DNA of 64,000 nt from Methylobacterium sp. J-070 (GCF_022829385.1 NZ_JAKSXX010000142.1:27659-91658); one strand, 5' to 3'; positions 27,266 to 36,787 are shown, numbered from the stretch's first letter. The notes: generated by a model from the letters alone, not told the origin. Numbers and translations: made by a program.

Positions 27266-27451
27266 ATGCGGTTCGAACTCTACCGGGACGCCAAGGGCGA
27301 ATGGCGCTGGCGCCTGCGGGCGCGCAACGGCGAGATCATCGCCGAATCGGGGGAGGGGTATGTCCGCCGCGAGGATTGCGAGCACGGCATCGCCCTGGTG
27401 CGCCAGAGCGCGGAGGCCCGCATCGACGACATGACCACGAAGATCGCCTGA
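27266..27451 (+). CDS. DUF1508 (YegP-like) small protein
   Basis: This 61-residue protein is a single DUF1508 unit: FELYRDAKGEWRWRLRARNG, EIIAESGEGY and a Cys/Gly-containing helix (CEHGIALVRQSAEA). The family is widespread, often as tandem domains in E. coli YegP; its biochemical role is unknown. The ATG at 27266 is preceded by GGGGG-rich sequence that may serve as the ribosome binding site. An inverted repeat ~50 bp downstream may end the transcript. Confidence 0.85.
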   Translation: MRFELYRDAKGEWRWRLRARNGEIIAESGEGYVRREDCEHGIALVRQSAEARIDDMTTKIA

Positions 27452-27502
27452 TCCTCCCGATCCGAACGCGCCGTCAACCCTGTCCGACACTCCGTAGCGG
27501 TT

Positions 27503-27543
27503 ACGCTGCAACGCTTCGCCTCGCCCATGCGTTGCAGCGTTTC
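27503..27543 (+). terminator. Inverted repeat, probable terminator of the DUF1508 gene
   Basis: A perfect 12-bp repeat, ACGCTGCAACGC/GCGTTGCAGCGT, with a 14-base loop, followed by TTTC. Confidence 0.55.
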
Positions 27544-27617
27544 GGACCGGACGGAGGACCACGCTTCCCGTGCGGTTCGTCGTTCGAGACGTAAACCACA
27601 CGAAGGGAGTCGAGACC

Positions 27618-27884
27618 GTGCTGAGGAAATTCCTGCTCGCGGCCCTGCTGGTGCTGGGCTTCGCGGCTGCGGCGCCGGAGGGCGCATCTGCCGCGCCCAT
27701 CGGTCCGGGCCTCGCCCTGCCGGCCGATGCTGCGCCGGCGGTGACCGAGAAGGCCCAGTACTACTACCGTCGCCGCTTCTACGGCCCGCGTCCGTACTGG
27801 CGCCGTCCCTATTACGGGCGCCGGTTCTACGGCCCGCGTCCCTACTGGCGCCGTCCGTACTACCGTCGCCGGTTCTACTACTAA
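27618..27884 (+). CDS. Small secreted Tyr/Arg/Pro-repeat protein
   Basis: The 88-residue protein has a signal peptide (KFLLAALLVLGFAAAAPEGASA). The C-terminal ~35 residues form a near-perfect tandem repeat: RRRFYGPRPYWRRPYYG followed by RRFYGPRPYWRRPYYR, ending RRFYY. Tyr/Arg/Pro-rich exported peptides of this kind are common in Methylobacterium and Bradyrhizobium; their function is unknown, possibly envelope stability. The GTG at 27618 has AAGGGAG nine bases upstream. A strong terminator follows 19 bp after the stop, so the gene is a single transcription unit. Confidence 0.75.
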   Translation: MLRKFLLAALLVLGFAAAAPEGASAAPIGPGLALPADAAPAVTEKAQYYYRRRFYGPRPYWRRPYYGRRFYGPRPYWRRPYYRRRFYY

Positions 27885-27903
27885 GCTCTCGCAGCCTTGA
27901 TCG

Positions 27904-27936
27904 GCCCGGCGGCTCCTTCGAGCCGCCGGGCTTTTT
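27904..27936 (+). terminator. Strong intrinsic terminator
   Basis: A perfect 12-bp stem, GCCCGGCGGCTC/GAGCCGCCGGGC, with a CTTC loop and five T residues, directly after the small repeat-protein gene. Confidence 0.92.
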
Positions 27937-28032
27937 CGCATCCCGATTCGGGGTGCATGAACGGCATGCGTGCGTTATCGTGCATGTGACGGGACGGACG
28001 GCGACAGATCGCTCCGCCCGGGAGGACGCCTG

Positions 28033-28170
28033 ATGAACGATATCGCGCAACGCGCCGGGCCCGCAGCCGCGACGCAGGACCTCTGGCAATCGATCCCGCT
28101 GGAATGCATTCTGAGCGCCGTCGCCGTCCTGCTGGCGGCGGGCCTCAAGCTCGCCGGCCTCCTTCCCTGA
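28033..28170 (+). CDS. 45-residue membrane peptide
   Basis: This very small ORF has a good GGGAGGA site seven bases before its ATG. Residues ~22-44 (LECILSAVAVLLAAGLKLAGLL) form one hydrophobic helix, so it is probably a single-span membrane peptide. It is followed after 16 bp by the thioesterase gene and may be co-transcribed with it. No family was recognised. Confidence 0.5.
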   Translation: MNDIAQRAGPAAATQDLWQSIPLECILSAVAVLLAAGLKLAGLLP

Positions 28171-28186
28171 CGGCGGGCACGGGCGG

Positions 28187-28648
28187 ATGGACGGCATGCA
28201 GCACGTCGAACTGTCGTCGGCGGTGAGCGCGCCGCCGTGCCGGGAGGTCGATCTGCCGCAGGGCGACCTGACGGTGCGGACCATCGCCATGCCGGCCGAC
28301 ACCAACGCCAACGGCGACATCTTCGGCGGCTGGGTGCTGTCGCAGATGGATCAGGCCGGCGGCATCGCCGGGGTCGACCGGGCCCAGGGCCGCGTCGTCA
28401 CGGTGGCGCTGGATGCCATGACCTTCATCCGGCCGGTGCGGGTGGGCGACGTGCTGTGCGTCTACACCCGGGTCTCGCATGTCGGCCGGACCTCGATGAA
28501 GATCGAGGTCGAGGCCTGGGCACGGCGCTTCTGCACCCAGGTCCGCGAGCGCGTGACCCAGGCCACCTTCACCTTCGTGGCCATCGACGAGGACGGCCGG
28601 CCGCGGCCGATCCCGGCGGCGGTGCCGTCCCCGACCGCGTCTACTTGA
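28187..28648 (+). CDS. Acyl-CoA thioesterase, YciA-like hotdog fold
   Basis: The 153-residue protein has the hotdog thioesterase core: RTIAMPADTNANGDIFGGWVLSQMD, with the catalytic Asp in the GDIFGG loop, VTVALDAMTFIRPVRVGD, and KIEVEAWARR. These match the YciA/BFIT-type cytoplasmic acyl-CoA thioesterases, which hydrolyse acyl-CoAs. The N-terminal ~20 residues are extra. The last codons overlap the convergent sodC stop by eight bases. Confidence 0.87.
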   Translation: MDGMQHVELSSAVSAPPCREVDLPQGDLTVRTIAMPADTNANGDIFGGWVLSQMDQAGGIAGVDRAQGRVVTVALDAMTFIRPVRVGDVLCVYTRVSHVGRTSMKIEVEAWARRFCTQVRERVTQATFTFVAIDEDGRPRPIPAAVPSPTAST

Positions 28649-29192
28649 TCACCGCGCAGGCGACCCGGTCGCCGGCGCCGCCGATCGGCTGGCTGGCGTG
28701 ATCGTCCTCGCCGGCATGGATGATCAGCGCCGACCCGTCTCCGTCCTTCAGGCCGCCTTCGCCGGTGAGCGGGGTCTCGCTGGAGACCTCGGCCTGGGCC
28801 GAGCCGTCCTGCGCGACGTGGATGTTCGGCAGGTCGCCCTCGTCGGGACCCTCCGGGTTGAGCAGGCCGTGCTTGCTCTGGTCGTGGTTCACATGCGCCT
28901 TGGAATTCAGGAACTTGGGGTCCGAGCAATCGCCGACCGCGTGGAAATGCAGGCCGTGCCAGCCCGGCGCCAGGCCGCCCGGCTGGATCGTGACGCGCAG
29001 CACCAGGGCGTTCGCGCCGTCGCGGATCGCCAGGGTTCCGATCGCGTCGCCCTTGGCGTTCTTGATCGGCGCCTCGTAGGCCTCGGGGGCCTTGGCGGCC
29101 TCCTTCGGGGCTTCCTTCGCGAGTTCCTGCGCCAGGGCGCCGCCCGCGGCGACGGTTCCGAGCAATGCGAACAGCGGCAGGGTACGACTCAT
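28641..29192 (-). CDS. sodC: Periplasmic Cu,Zn superoxide dismutase
   Basis: SodC removes superoxide in the periplasm. The protein has a signal peptide (LPLFALLGTVAAGGALA), an Ala/Glu/Lys-rich spacer, and the copper/zinc ligands: GLHFHAVGDC (copper His and disulfide Cys), KAHVNHDQSKHG (zinc His residues), DLPNIHV, and ALIIHAGEDDH. The second disulfide Cys is near the C-terminus (DRVACAVIK). The length fits the bacterial family. It is divergent from tlyA, ~110 bp apart. Confidence 0.95.
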   Translation of the reverse strand: MSRTLPLFALLGTVAAGGALAQELAKEAPKEAAKAPEAYEAPIKNAKGDAIGTLAIRDGANALVLRVTIQPGGLAPGWHGLHFHAVGDCSDPKFLNSKAHVNHDQSKHGLLNPEGPDEGDLPNIHVAQDGSAQAEVSSETPLTGEGGLKDGDGSALIIHAGEDDHASQPIGGAGDRVACAVIK

Positions 29193-29301
29193 GCGGTGGC
29201 TCTCCTGTACGGCCCGGTCTAGTTAGGGAGCGCGCCGGCCTTCGACAGGGCGACGCCTCCGAACCGCCGCCGCAGCTCTGCCGGGACCGCACGAAGCCCT
29301 G

Positions 29302-30078
29302 ATGACCCGAGACCGGCCCTTATCGGATCGTCCCGCCACGGGCGGGCCGCCGTCCCGGCGCGCCGACCTGTTCCTGGTGGAGCACGGCCATTTCGAGAGC
29401 CGGGCCCGGGCCCAGGCCGCGATCCGGGCCGGGCTGGTGCGGATCGACGGACGGCCGCTCGCGCGCGCCTCGGACCCGGTCGCCCCGGGCGCCCGGGTCG
29501 AGGCGGCCGCTGAGCACCCCTATGTCTCCCGGGGCGGCCTCAAGCTCGCCGCCGCCCTGGAGGCGTTCCGGCTGGACCCGCGCGGCCGCACCTGCCTCGA
29601 CGTCGGCGCCTCCACGGGCGGCTTCACGGACGTGCTGCTCGGCCGCGGCGCGGACCACGTCCACGCGGTGGATGTCGGGCACGGGCAGCTCCACCCGCGC
29701 CTCGCCGCCGACCCGCGCGTGACGAACCGCGAGGGCACCGACATCCGCGGCCTCGACCCGGCGGCGCTGAGGCCGCGTCCGGACCTGGCGGGCGTCGACG
29801 TGAGCTTCATCGGCCTGCGCCTCGTGCTTCCGCCCGTGGCGGGGCTGCTGGCGCCCGGCTCGGACCTCGTCGCGCTGATCAAGCCGCAATTCGAGGCCGG
29901 CCGGGGGCGCGTGGGGCGCGGCGGCCTCGTGCGCGACCCGGCGGTCCACGCGGAGGTCTGTGCCGCGGTGCGGGACACGCTGGAGGCACTCGGCGCCACG
30001 ATCCTGGGCCTGATCGACTCGCCCGTCCCCGGCGGCGACGGCAATTCCGAATTCCTGATCGGCGCGCGGCTGCCATGA
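29302..30078 (+). CDS. tlyA: TlyA-family rRNA 2'-O-methyltransferase
   Basis: TlyA methylates ribose positions in 16S/23S rRNA; the older name is hemolysin A. An S4 RNA-binding domain occupies ~18-80 (RADLFLVEHGHFESRARAQAAIRAG), followed by the FtsJ-like methyltransferase: VSRGGLKLAAALEAF, the SAM site LDVGASTGGFTDVLL, then VDVSFIGLR and LIKPQFEAGR. The length (258) is normal. Its stop overlaps the start of the next methyltransferase gene (ATGA), so the two form an operon of RNA modification genes. Confidence 0.9.
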   Translation: MTRDRPLSDRPATGGPPSRRADLFLVEHGHFESRARAQAAIRAGLVRIDGRPLARASDPVAPGARVEAAAEHPYVSRGGLKLAAALEAFRLDPRGRTCLDVGASTGGFTDVLLGRGADHVHAVDVGHGQLHPRLAADPRVTNREGTDIRGLDPAALRPRPDLAGVDVSFIGLRLVLPPVAGLLAPGSDLVALIKPQFEAGRGRVGRGGLVRDPAVHAEVCAAVRDTLEALGATILGLIDSPVPGGDGNSEFLIGARLP

Positions 30079-31328
30079 GCGAGACCATGACCGAGACGGT
30101 CACGATCCGGGACCTCGGCGCCCGCGGCGACGGGATCAGTGAGACCGGGATCCTCGTACCGTACGCACTGCCGGGGGAGCGAGTCACGATCCGGCCGGAG
30201 GGCCGCCGCGCCGAGCTGCTCGACATCGTCCAGGCCTCCCCCGACCGGGTCGAGCCGTTCTGCCCCTACTACATGCGCTGCGGCGGCTGCCGCACGCAGC
30301 ATCTGGCGCGGCCGGCCGAACTCGCCTGGAAGCGCGGCCTCATCGCCCAGGCCCTGTCGCAGGCCCGGCTCGACGTCGAGCCCGCCCCGGCGCGCGACGC
30401 CCACGGCGCCGGGCGCCGCCGCATCACCCTGCATGTCCGGGAGATCGACGGCCGGGCCGAGGCCGGGCTGATGGCGGCCCGCAGCCATGACCTGGTCCCG
30501 ATCGACCATTGCCCGATCACCGTGCCGGCGCTCCACCCGGCGCCCGACGTGGCGCGCCGGCTGGCGGCGCCCCTCGGCCACGGCCGCAAGCCCCTCGACG
30601 TGGCGGCGACCGCCACCGACCAGGGCCTCGACGTCGACATCCGCGGCCACGGGCCGGTGAGCGCGGGCGTCGGCACCGCCCTGGTGCGGATCGCCGGCGA
30701 CCTCGGCCTGGCGCGGCTGTCGCTCCACGGCGAGCGCCTGATGGAGGCCGAGCCGGTCTCGGTGACGGACGGCGAGATCCGTCTCTACCCGCCCCCCGGC
30801 GGCTTCCTGCAGGCGACCGCCGCCGGGCAGGCCGCGCTCGCCGATCTCACCCGCGCGGCCCTCGGATCGCGCGTCCGGCGCGTGGCGGACCTGTTCGCGG
30901 GCTGCGGGCCGCTGACCCTGGCGATGGCCCGGATTGCGGCGGTCCACGCCGTCGAGTCCGACGCGGCGGCTCTGGCCGGCCTCGTGCGGTCCGCCCGCGC
31001 GGCCACGGGCCTGCGCGCGGTCACCGGCGAGCGCCGCGACCTGTTCCGGCGGCCGCTCCTGCCGCTCGAACTCGATGCCTTCGACGCGGTGGTGTTCGAT
31101 CCGCCGCGGGCCGGCGCGGAGGCGCAGGCCCGGCAGCTCGCCGCCTCGCGCTTGCCGCTGGTGATCGGCGTCGCCTGCGATGCCGGGACCTTCGCGCGCG
31201 ACGCGGCGACGCTCGTGGCCGGCGGCTACCGGCTGGAGACGGTGACGCCGGTGGACCAGTTCCGCCATGCCGGCCATGTGGAGATGGTCGGCGTGTTCCG
31301 GCGCGCCGCCGCGGCGCGGCGCCGGTGA
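30075..31328 (+). CDS. RumA/TrmA-type RNA (uracil-5-)methyltransferase
   Basis: A class I SAM methyltransferase of the RlmC/RlmD/TrmA group that makes 5-methyluridine in RNA. An N-terminal TRAM-like beta domain (VTIRDLGARGDGI) is followed by the Fe-S cysteines C63, C69 and C72 (FCPYYMRCGGC), a SAM site VADLFAGCGPLTLAMA, FDPPRAG, and the catalytic Cys368 in GVACDAGTFARD. The length is normal. Whether the target is 23S rRNA or tRNA cannot be told. It overlaps tlyA by four bases. Confidence 0.87.
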   Translation: MSETMTETVTIRDLGARGDGISETGILVPYALPGERVTIRPEGRRAELLDIVQASPDRVEPFCPYYMRCGGCRTQHLARPAELAWKRGLIAQALSQARLDVEPAPARDAHGAGRRRITLHVREIDGRAEAGLMAARSHDLVPIDHCPITVPALHPAPDVARRLAAPLGHGRKPLDVAATATDQGLDVDIRGHGPVSAGVGTALVRIAGDLGLARLSLHGERLMEAEPVSVTDGEIRLYPPPGGFLQATAAGQAALADLTRAALGSRVRRVADLFAGCGPLTLAMARIAAVHAVESDAAALAGLVRSARAATGLRAVTGERRDLFRRPLLPLELDAFDAVVFDPPRAGAEAQARQLAASRLPLVIGVACDAGTFARDAATLVAGGYRLETVTPVDQFRHAGHVEMVGVFRRAAAARRR

Positions 31329-31393
31329 GCCGCCGATCGTCGGCAACGCAACCTGCGGGCCCGTCTCACGTTCTCCCGACGACTGGAGGTCCC

Positions 31394-31666
31394 ATGAGCC
31401 GAGGATGCCTTCGCCCCCTGACGCTGGCCGCGCTGAGCCTCGCCCTTCCCGGCGCGCTCGCGGCGCAGACCGTCGCCCCCGATGAGACCGGAACCGGCGG
31501 CGGCCCGGCCTCGACGATCACGGCGCCGAACACCAACACCCTCGGCGTGACCAAGCCGCCGGGGACGTCGCTCGGCCCCGGCGAGGTTCCGTCCCGCGAG
31601 GAGCGGCGGCGCGAGCGCGCCGTGACCGACAAGATCGACAGCAGCATCTGCGACGGCTGCAACTGA
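31394..31666 (+). CDS. Small secreted protein with C-terminal CDGC
   Basis: This 90-residue ORF has a signal peptide (LRPLTLAALSLALPGALA) and a clear GGAGG site. The mature part is Gly/Thr/Pro-rich (TGTGGGPASTITAPNTNTLG), then charged (SREERRRERAVTDKIDSSIC), ending CDGCN. Similar small proteins occur in Methylobacterium and other Rhizobiales; the terminal CxxC could bind metal or form a disulfide. Function is unknown. Confidence 0.65.
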   Translation: MSRGCLRPLTLAALSLALPGALAAQTVAPDETGTGGGPASTITAPNTNTLGVTKPPGTSLGPGEVPSREERRRERAVTDKIDSSICDGCN

Positions 31667-31899
31667 GGGGCGCGCTCAGAGCGCTCCCAGCGTTGGCGCG
31701 GCGGGTCGAGTCGCGCCGGTGATCGGGCGGTCCACCGGGGCCGGTCGGCGGCCCTCGCTCCCGCGGGCGGGCGGCAATGTCACGGAGTCGTCAGAAAACA
31801 CCGCCACACCCGCGGCTCAGCTTGCGCCGGGAGTCGCCGTGCCGGATGCGGATTGAGCCCTGCGCTGCCTCGTGACCGTCCTGCATCCGAGACCCATTC

Positions 31900-32904
31900 G
31901 TGATCTTCATTCACCAGCCCGCTATCGGCGTCGGATCCACGCAACTCGACCGCCGCGTCGTCGATCTCCAGGACACCATCCCCGAGGACACCGTCTGGCT
32001 CGACCTGATCCGGCCGAGCCGCGAGGAGGAACTCAAGGCCGAGGCCTTCGCGGGCATCGAGGTGCCCACCCGCGAGGAGATGAAGGACATCGAGCCTTCG
32101 GAACTGCTCTACGTCGACGACGGCGCCCGCTACATGACCGGTCGGGTGCTCTCGAAGGTGAGCGACTCGGAGGAGCCGGGACTCGCCGGCATCACCTTCA
32201 TCCTGCGCGGCAACCGCCTCGTGACCGTGCGCCACGAGGAGCCGCAGGCCTTCCGGATGTACACGCAGCGCGCCGGCCGCTCGACCGGGAACGGCAGCAG
32301 CTCCGCCACCTCCGGCGAGACCATCCTGGCCGGGCTGATCGAGGCGGTGATCGACCGGGCCGCGGACGTGCTCCAGCTCCAGGGCGAGCGCATCGACCGC
32401 TTGTCGGGCAAGATCTTCGAGGTGCAGGACGATCCCTCCGCCCGCAACACCGCCCTCCAGGACACCCTGCGGGCGCTGGGGCGGCACGGCGACCTCATCT
32501 CCAAGCAGCGCGAGAGCCTCGTCTCGATGGAGCGGATCCTGCTCTCGCTGTCGGCGACCTACCGGACCAACAAGGCGCCGCGCGATCTGCGGGAGGACGT
32601 CCGCTCGACCCTGCGGGATCTTCAATCCCTGGAGGAACACGCGACGTTCCTGAGCAACAAGATCCAGTTTCTGCTCGACGCGACGCTCGGGCTCGTCAAC
32701 CTTGAGCAGAACAACATCATCAAGCTGTTCTCGGTCATGGCCGTCGTCTTCATGCCGCCGACCCTGATCGCCTCGATCTACGGCATGAATTTTAAGTCCA
32801 TCCCGGAACTAGATCTCCCGTACGGCTACCCCATGGCGCTGGTCATGATGGTGGTGGCGGCCGTATTCCCGTACTTCTTCTTCCGGTGGAAGAAGTGGCT
32901 TTAG
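31900..32904 (+). CDS. corA: CorA-type magnesium/divalent cation transporter
   Basis: CorA forms a pentameric Mg2+/Co2+ channel. The cytoplasmic N-domain (~1-265) is followed by two C-terminal membrane helices, and the signature YGMNF at 294-298 closes the first helix ([16 protein letters not shown]). The loop [12 protein letters not shown] precedes the final helix, and the C-terminus is basic (RWKKWL). The length (334) is normal. Translation appears to start at a GTG (31900). Confidence 0.93.
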   Translation: MIFIHQPAIGVGSTQLDRRVVDLQDTIPEDTVWLDLIRPSREEELKAEAFAGIEVPTREEMKDIEPSELLYVDDGARYMTGRVLSKVSDSEEPGLAGITFILRGNRLVTVRHEEPQAFRMYTQRAGRSTGNGSSSATSGETILAGLIEAVIDRAADVLQLQGERIDRLSGKIFEVQDDPSARNTALQDTLRALGRHGDLISKQRESLVSMERILLSLSATYRTNKAPRDLREDVRSTLRDLQSLEEHATFLSNKIQFLLDATLGLVNLEQNNIIKLFSVMAVVFMPPTLIASIYGMNFKSIPELDLPYGYPMALVMMVVAAVFPYFFFRWKKWL

Positions 32905-32905
32905 G

Positions 32906-32931
32906 CAAAGATGCTGGTACAGTGCCGATAA
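32906..32931 (+). promoter_or_regulatory. FliA (sigma-28)-like promoter of the chemoreceptor gene
   Basis: GCCGATAA (32924-32931), the exact -10 of flagellar sigma-28 promoters, is preceded by CAAAGATG (consensus TAAAGTTT) with a 10-bp gap, one base shorter than the usual 11. It lies about 70 bp before the mcp start. Confidence 0.4.
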
Positions 32932-33001
32932 AGAATTAATAAGTCTCTGGGAGAACGTTCGGGCCGGCGACCGCATCCCGAACGCGAAGACAGAAGCTGC
33001 C

Positions 33002-34687
33002 ATGCGATTCTCCCTCAAGACGGTCCTCTCTGGCGCGATCGGCCTCCTCGCCCTCGCCGCTGCCGGACAGGGGGTCGCCAGCGTCGTGGCCCTGTCGGAG
33101 ATCGAGGCGAATACGATCGCGGTTTCGGAGCAGGCGCTGACCACGCAGAACCTCGCCGAATCCATTGGACGGGCCGTCCGGGATGCACGGCTGAACCTCT
33201 ACAGGATCGCGGTTGCCTCACCCGACGCCGCCGCCCTGGACAAGAACCAGACGGCGCTCACCGACACCCTCGGGACGCTCTCCGACCTGCGCCAAGCCTT
33301 TCAGAGCCGCCTGACGAAGGTCTCGGACCGGGCGCTCTACGAACGCTTCACCACGGCCTGGAACGCCTATCAGAACATCCAGCTCCAGGTGGTCGAACTG
33401 ATGATCGCGGGCGATCAGCCGGGCGCCCTCGCGCTGGTGCTGAACCCCGCGACGGGTGCCCAGAACGACGCGGCCGTGGCGAGCCTCACCGAGACGATCG
33501 CTTCGGCCCGGGCCCAGACGGAGTCCAACGTGGCCGAGACCGCGCAGCAGGCCGCGCGGGCCAAGCTCATCGCCCTGTCGGCCACCGTGGTGGGTCTCGC
33601 GGTCGCCGTGGCGGCGATGCTGTTCGCCGTCTTCGGGATCGCCCGGCCGATCGAGCGCATGACCCGCGCGATGGGGCGTCTCGCGGAGGGTGACGAGACC
33701 GTGGCGGTTCCGCATACGGGCCGGCGCGACGAGATCGGCGCCATGGCGGCGGCCGTGCAGGTCTTCAAGGACAACCTGCTCCGCAGCCGCGCCCTGGAAC
33801 AGGAGACCGCCCTCGCCCGCGCGGGGGCGGAGACGCAGCGGCGGCACGCCGTCCACGCGATGGCGGAGTCCTTCGAGGCCGCCGTCGGCGGCGTGCTGGC
33901 CCGGGTGGCGGACGCGGCCGTCGGCCTGCGCGCCGATGCCGAGGCGATGAGCGGCACGGCCACCCGCACGGCGGAACGCTCGGCGACGGTGGCGGGCGCC
34001 GCGCAGGCGGCCGCCATGCATGTCGGCACGGTTGCGGCGGCGGCGGAGGAGCTCGGCGCCTCGGTCCAGGAGATCGGCCGCCAGGTGGACGGCTCCACCG
34101 ACCTCGCCCGGGGCGCCGTGGTCCAGGCCGAGGAGACCGCCGGCCTGGTTCAGGAGTTGAGCGCGGCGGCGGACCGGATCGGCAACGTGGTCCGGCTGAT
34201 CTCCGATATCGCCGGCCAGACCAATCTGCTGGCGCTCAACGCCACCATCGAGGCGGCCCGGGCCGGCGAGGCCGGCCGGGGCTTCGCGGTGGTCGCCGCC
34301 GAGGTGAAGGAACTCGCCGCCCAGACCGCCAGGGCCACCGGGGAGATCGGCGGTCAGGTCGGGCGCATCCAGGGGGCGACCGGGCAGACCGTGGGGGCGA
34401 TCGACGGCATCGCGGCGCGCATCCGCGAGATCGACGGCGTGGCGACCTCCATCGCGGCCGCCGTGGAGCAGCAGGGCGCCGCGACCCGGGAGATCGCCCG
34501 CAGCGTCGCCGAGGCGGCCGCCGGGACCGGCGAGGTCACCGGGACGATCGACGACGTGGCGCGGACCGCCGACGCGACGGGCACGGCCGCCACGCGGATG
34601 CTGGCCTCGGCCGCGAGTCTGTCGGAGCAATCCGCCGCGCTGCGCCGGGAGATCGACACGTTCCTGGCGACCGTGCGGGCCGCCTGA
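33002..34687 (+). CDS. Methyl-accepting chemotaxis protein
   Basis: The 561-residue chemoreceptor has an N-terminal membrane helix (~7-30), a four-helix-bundle-like periplasmic sensor domain, a second helix (~190-212, [22 protein letters not shown]), a HAMP domain ([18 protein letters not shown]) and the cytoplasmic signalling coiled coil. The hairpin tip that contacts CheA/CheW is conserved ([20 protein letters not shown]). The periplasmic region resembles a four-helix MCP sensor, so the ligand is unknown. It is monocistronic, with a possible sigma-28-type promoter. Confidence 0.93.
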   Translation: MRFSLKTVLSGAIGLLALAAAGQGVASVVALSEIEANTIAVSEQALTTQNLAESIGRAVRDARLNLYRIAVASPDAAALDKNQTALTDTLGTLSDLRQAFQSRLTKVSDRALYERFTTAWNAYQNIQLQVVELMIAGDQPGALALVLNPATGAQNDAAVASLTETIASARAQTESNVAETAQQAARAKLIALSATVVGLAVAVAAMLFAVFGIARPIERMTRAMGRLAEGDETVAVPHTGRRDEIGAMAAAVQVFKDNLLRSRALEQETALARAGAETQRRHAVHAMAESFEAAVGGVLARVADAAVGLRADAEAMSGTATRTAERSATVAGAAQAAAMHVGTVAAAAEELGASVQEIGRQVDGSTDLARGAVVQAEETAGLVQELSAAADRIGNVVRLISDIAGQTNLLALNATIEAARAGEAGRGFAVVAAEVKELAAQTARATGEIGGQVGRIQGATGQTVGAIDGIAARIREIDGVATSIAAAVEQQGAATREIARSVAEAAAGTGEVTGTIDDVARTADATGTAATRMLASAASLSEQSAALRREIDTFLATVRAA

Positions 34688-34855
34688 GCGCGGCCGGGGC
34701 TCGACCGCGTCGTCCGGCCGAGGCCGGGGCCGTCCGCGCCGTCGGTCCGTCAGCCGCCGCGGCCGAGGACGAGCGCAGGCCCGCCGAGATGTGCGAACCG
34801 TGTCGCCTCGGGCCGACGGCGCCGCGCGGGCCGCCCCGCCGCGGCCGGCCTGAAG

Positions 34856-36541
34856 CTACGCCACCGCGGCGAGGTGCTTGACCTCCGCCTTGGCCACCAC
34901 CTTGCCCACCGGCGCCGCCTTGCCGGTCTCGACCTCGGGGGCGAGGACCGGCGGCTGCACCCAGCGGCCGGCGTCGAGTTCGGTGATCCGGCCGTTGATC
35001 TCGCGGATGACGTAGCGCGAGAACGGGTAGACGTGGAGGTAGAGCACCATGTTGGTGACCACCGCCTCCAGGGCGGCCGGGTTGCGGCGGGCGGTCTCCA
35101 GGAACACGCTCCAGAAGTGCTTGGCGAGCTCCGGACGCCGCACCGTCATCCGCCAGCACACGCGCGCCAGCGACCAGAGGTCGTGGGCGATGTGGCGCCA
35201 GTTCAGCTTCTGTGCGGCAAACTTGGGCCGCTTCACCAGCCGCGAGACCGCGCGCACCCGGTCGAAGAAATTGGCGGGGTCGTAGACCTCCTGCAGGACG
35301 TCGCGGTAATCGGCGAGCACGTCGCGCTGCGGGCGCAGGGTCACGAAGTTGAGGCCCTGCGTGCACTGGTCGCCCTGGTCGGCGGTGGTCAGCGCGTAGT
35401 TCTCGTAGAGGCGGCCCTCCTTGCGCAGGCGGCGCGAGAGCTGCGTGTTCGGCAGCGCGTAGAGCAGGCCCACCATGGCGATCGGGATGCCGGTCTGGCT
35501 GATGCAGAGCGACATCGCCGGGGCGATGCTGTCCTTCTCGGTGTCGAAGCCGACGATGAAGCCGGCCGTGACGAACATGCCGTGCTCGTAGAGCTTGTGC
35601 ACGCTGTCGGCGATCGACCGCTTGGTGTTCTGCTTCTTCTGGGTCTGGATCAGCGTCGCCTCGTCGGGCGTCTCGATCCCGGTGAACAGGGCGAAGAAGT
35701 TCGCGTCCCGCATCATCCCGAGCAGCTCGTCGTCGTCCGCGAGGTTGAGGGAGGCCTCGGTGGAGAACTTGAACGGGTAGCCGTGCGCCTCCTGCCACCG
35801 GATCAGGTGCGGCAGGAACAGCTTGATCGCCTTCTTGTTGCCGATCAGGTTGTCGTCGACGAAGTCGACATGGCCGCGGTAGCCGAGGCCGTAGAGCCGG
35901 TCGAGCTCGGCCAGCATCTGCGGCGTCGTCTTGGTCCGCGGTGCGCGGCCGTAGAGCTCGATGATGTCGCAGAACTCGCAGGTGAACGGGCAGCCGCGCG
36001 AGAACTGGACGCCGATGTACAGGTAGTGGCTGAAGGTCAGCAGGTCGAACCGCGGGATCGGGCTCTTGGTGACGTCGGCCTTGAACTTCTCCGCCGTGAA
36101 GCGGCCGCGGCGCTCGCCGGCCTCCCAGGCGGCCACGAAGGTGTCGAGGATGCCCTCGGCCTCGCCCAGCACCAGGAAGTCGGCCTTGTCGTAGACCTCC
36201 GGCGTCGAGGTCGGCGCGGGGCCGCCGACGCAGACCGGGGTGCCGAGCGCGACGCACCGGTCGATCACCACCAGGCAGTCCGGCTCCTGGGGCAGCATGC
36301 CGCCGGTCATCACGAGGTCGGCCGCCCGGATCTGCTCGTCGGTGAGGTCTTCGCAGTTGCGGTTGACCAGCGTCACCTGCCAGCGCGACGGCAGCATCGC
36401 GGCGAGCGTGATCAGGCCGAGCGGCGGCGCGGGGGCGCGGGCGCCCTGCAGCTCCATCGCCTCTTTGAAGTTCCACATGGAGTTTTCGTAGAACTTCGGG
36501 AACACCATCAGCACGCGCGGGGCCGTGTTCGCATCCGACAT
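34856..36541 (-). CDS. B12-binding radical SAM protein (DUF4070 type)
   Basis: The 561-residue protein has an N-terminal cobalamin-binding-like domain (~10-160: VLMVFPKFYENSMWNFKEA, PLGLITLAAMLP) and a radical SAM core with CxxxCxxC at C184, C188 and C191 (SRGCPFTCEFCDIIELYG), VDFVDDNLIGN and GIETPDE. A C-terminal DUF4070-like region follows (~430-520). Such enzymes usually methylate unactivated carbons. It is a paralog of the hpnP gene elsewhere in this window but differs in its N-terminus and around the substrate region. Its substrate is unknown, possibly a lipid or hopanoid. Confidence 0.85.
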   Translation of the reverse strand: MSDANTAPRVLMVFPKFYENSMWNFKEAMELQGARAPAPPLGLITLAAMLPSRWQVTLVNRNCEDLTDEQIRAADLVMTGGMLPQEPDCLVVIDRCVALGTPVCVGGPAPTSTPEVYDKADFLVLGEAEGILDTFVAAWEAGERRGRFTAEKFKADVTKSPIPRFDLLTFSHYLYIGVQFSRGCPFTCEFCDIIELYGRAPRTKTTPQMLAELDRLYGLGYRGHVDFVDDNLIGNKKAIKLFLPHLIRWQEAHGYPFKFSTEASLNLADDDELLGMMRDANFFALFTGIETPDEATLIQTQKKQNTKRSIADSVHKLYEHGMFVTAGFIVGFDTEKDSIAPAMSLCISQTGIPIAMVGLLYALPNTQLSRRLRKEGRLYENYALTTADQGDQCTQGLNFVTLRPQRDVLADYRDVLQEVYDPANFFDRVRAVSRLVKRPKFAAQKLNWRHIAHDLWSLARVCWRMTVRRPELAKHFWSVFLETARRNPAALEAVVTNMVLYLHVYPFSRYVIREINGRITELDAGRWVQPPVLAPEVETGKAAPVGKVVAKAEVKHLAAVA

Positions 36542-36787
36542 GCCAAGATTCCTCGTTCACACAGGCGGTCCGGACCCACGCACAGTCGGACCGGGCAGAA
36601 GCTCGACCCCTGACTTGCGGGCGAATTGAGGCCGTTTTTCGCTCCCTCGGCGATCCGGATCGCAGAGGGCGGCAGGACGCCCGTCCGGGGGCGGCGAATC
36701 AAGCCCGGGGGGCGACGCGGCCGCGAAGGCGGCCCGATTGTCGCGCGGTTGCGCCATTTCGGCGACAGGCGCCCGCACCGCACGCGG

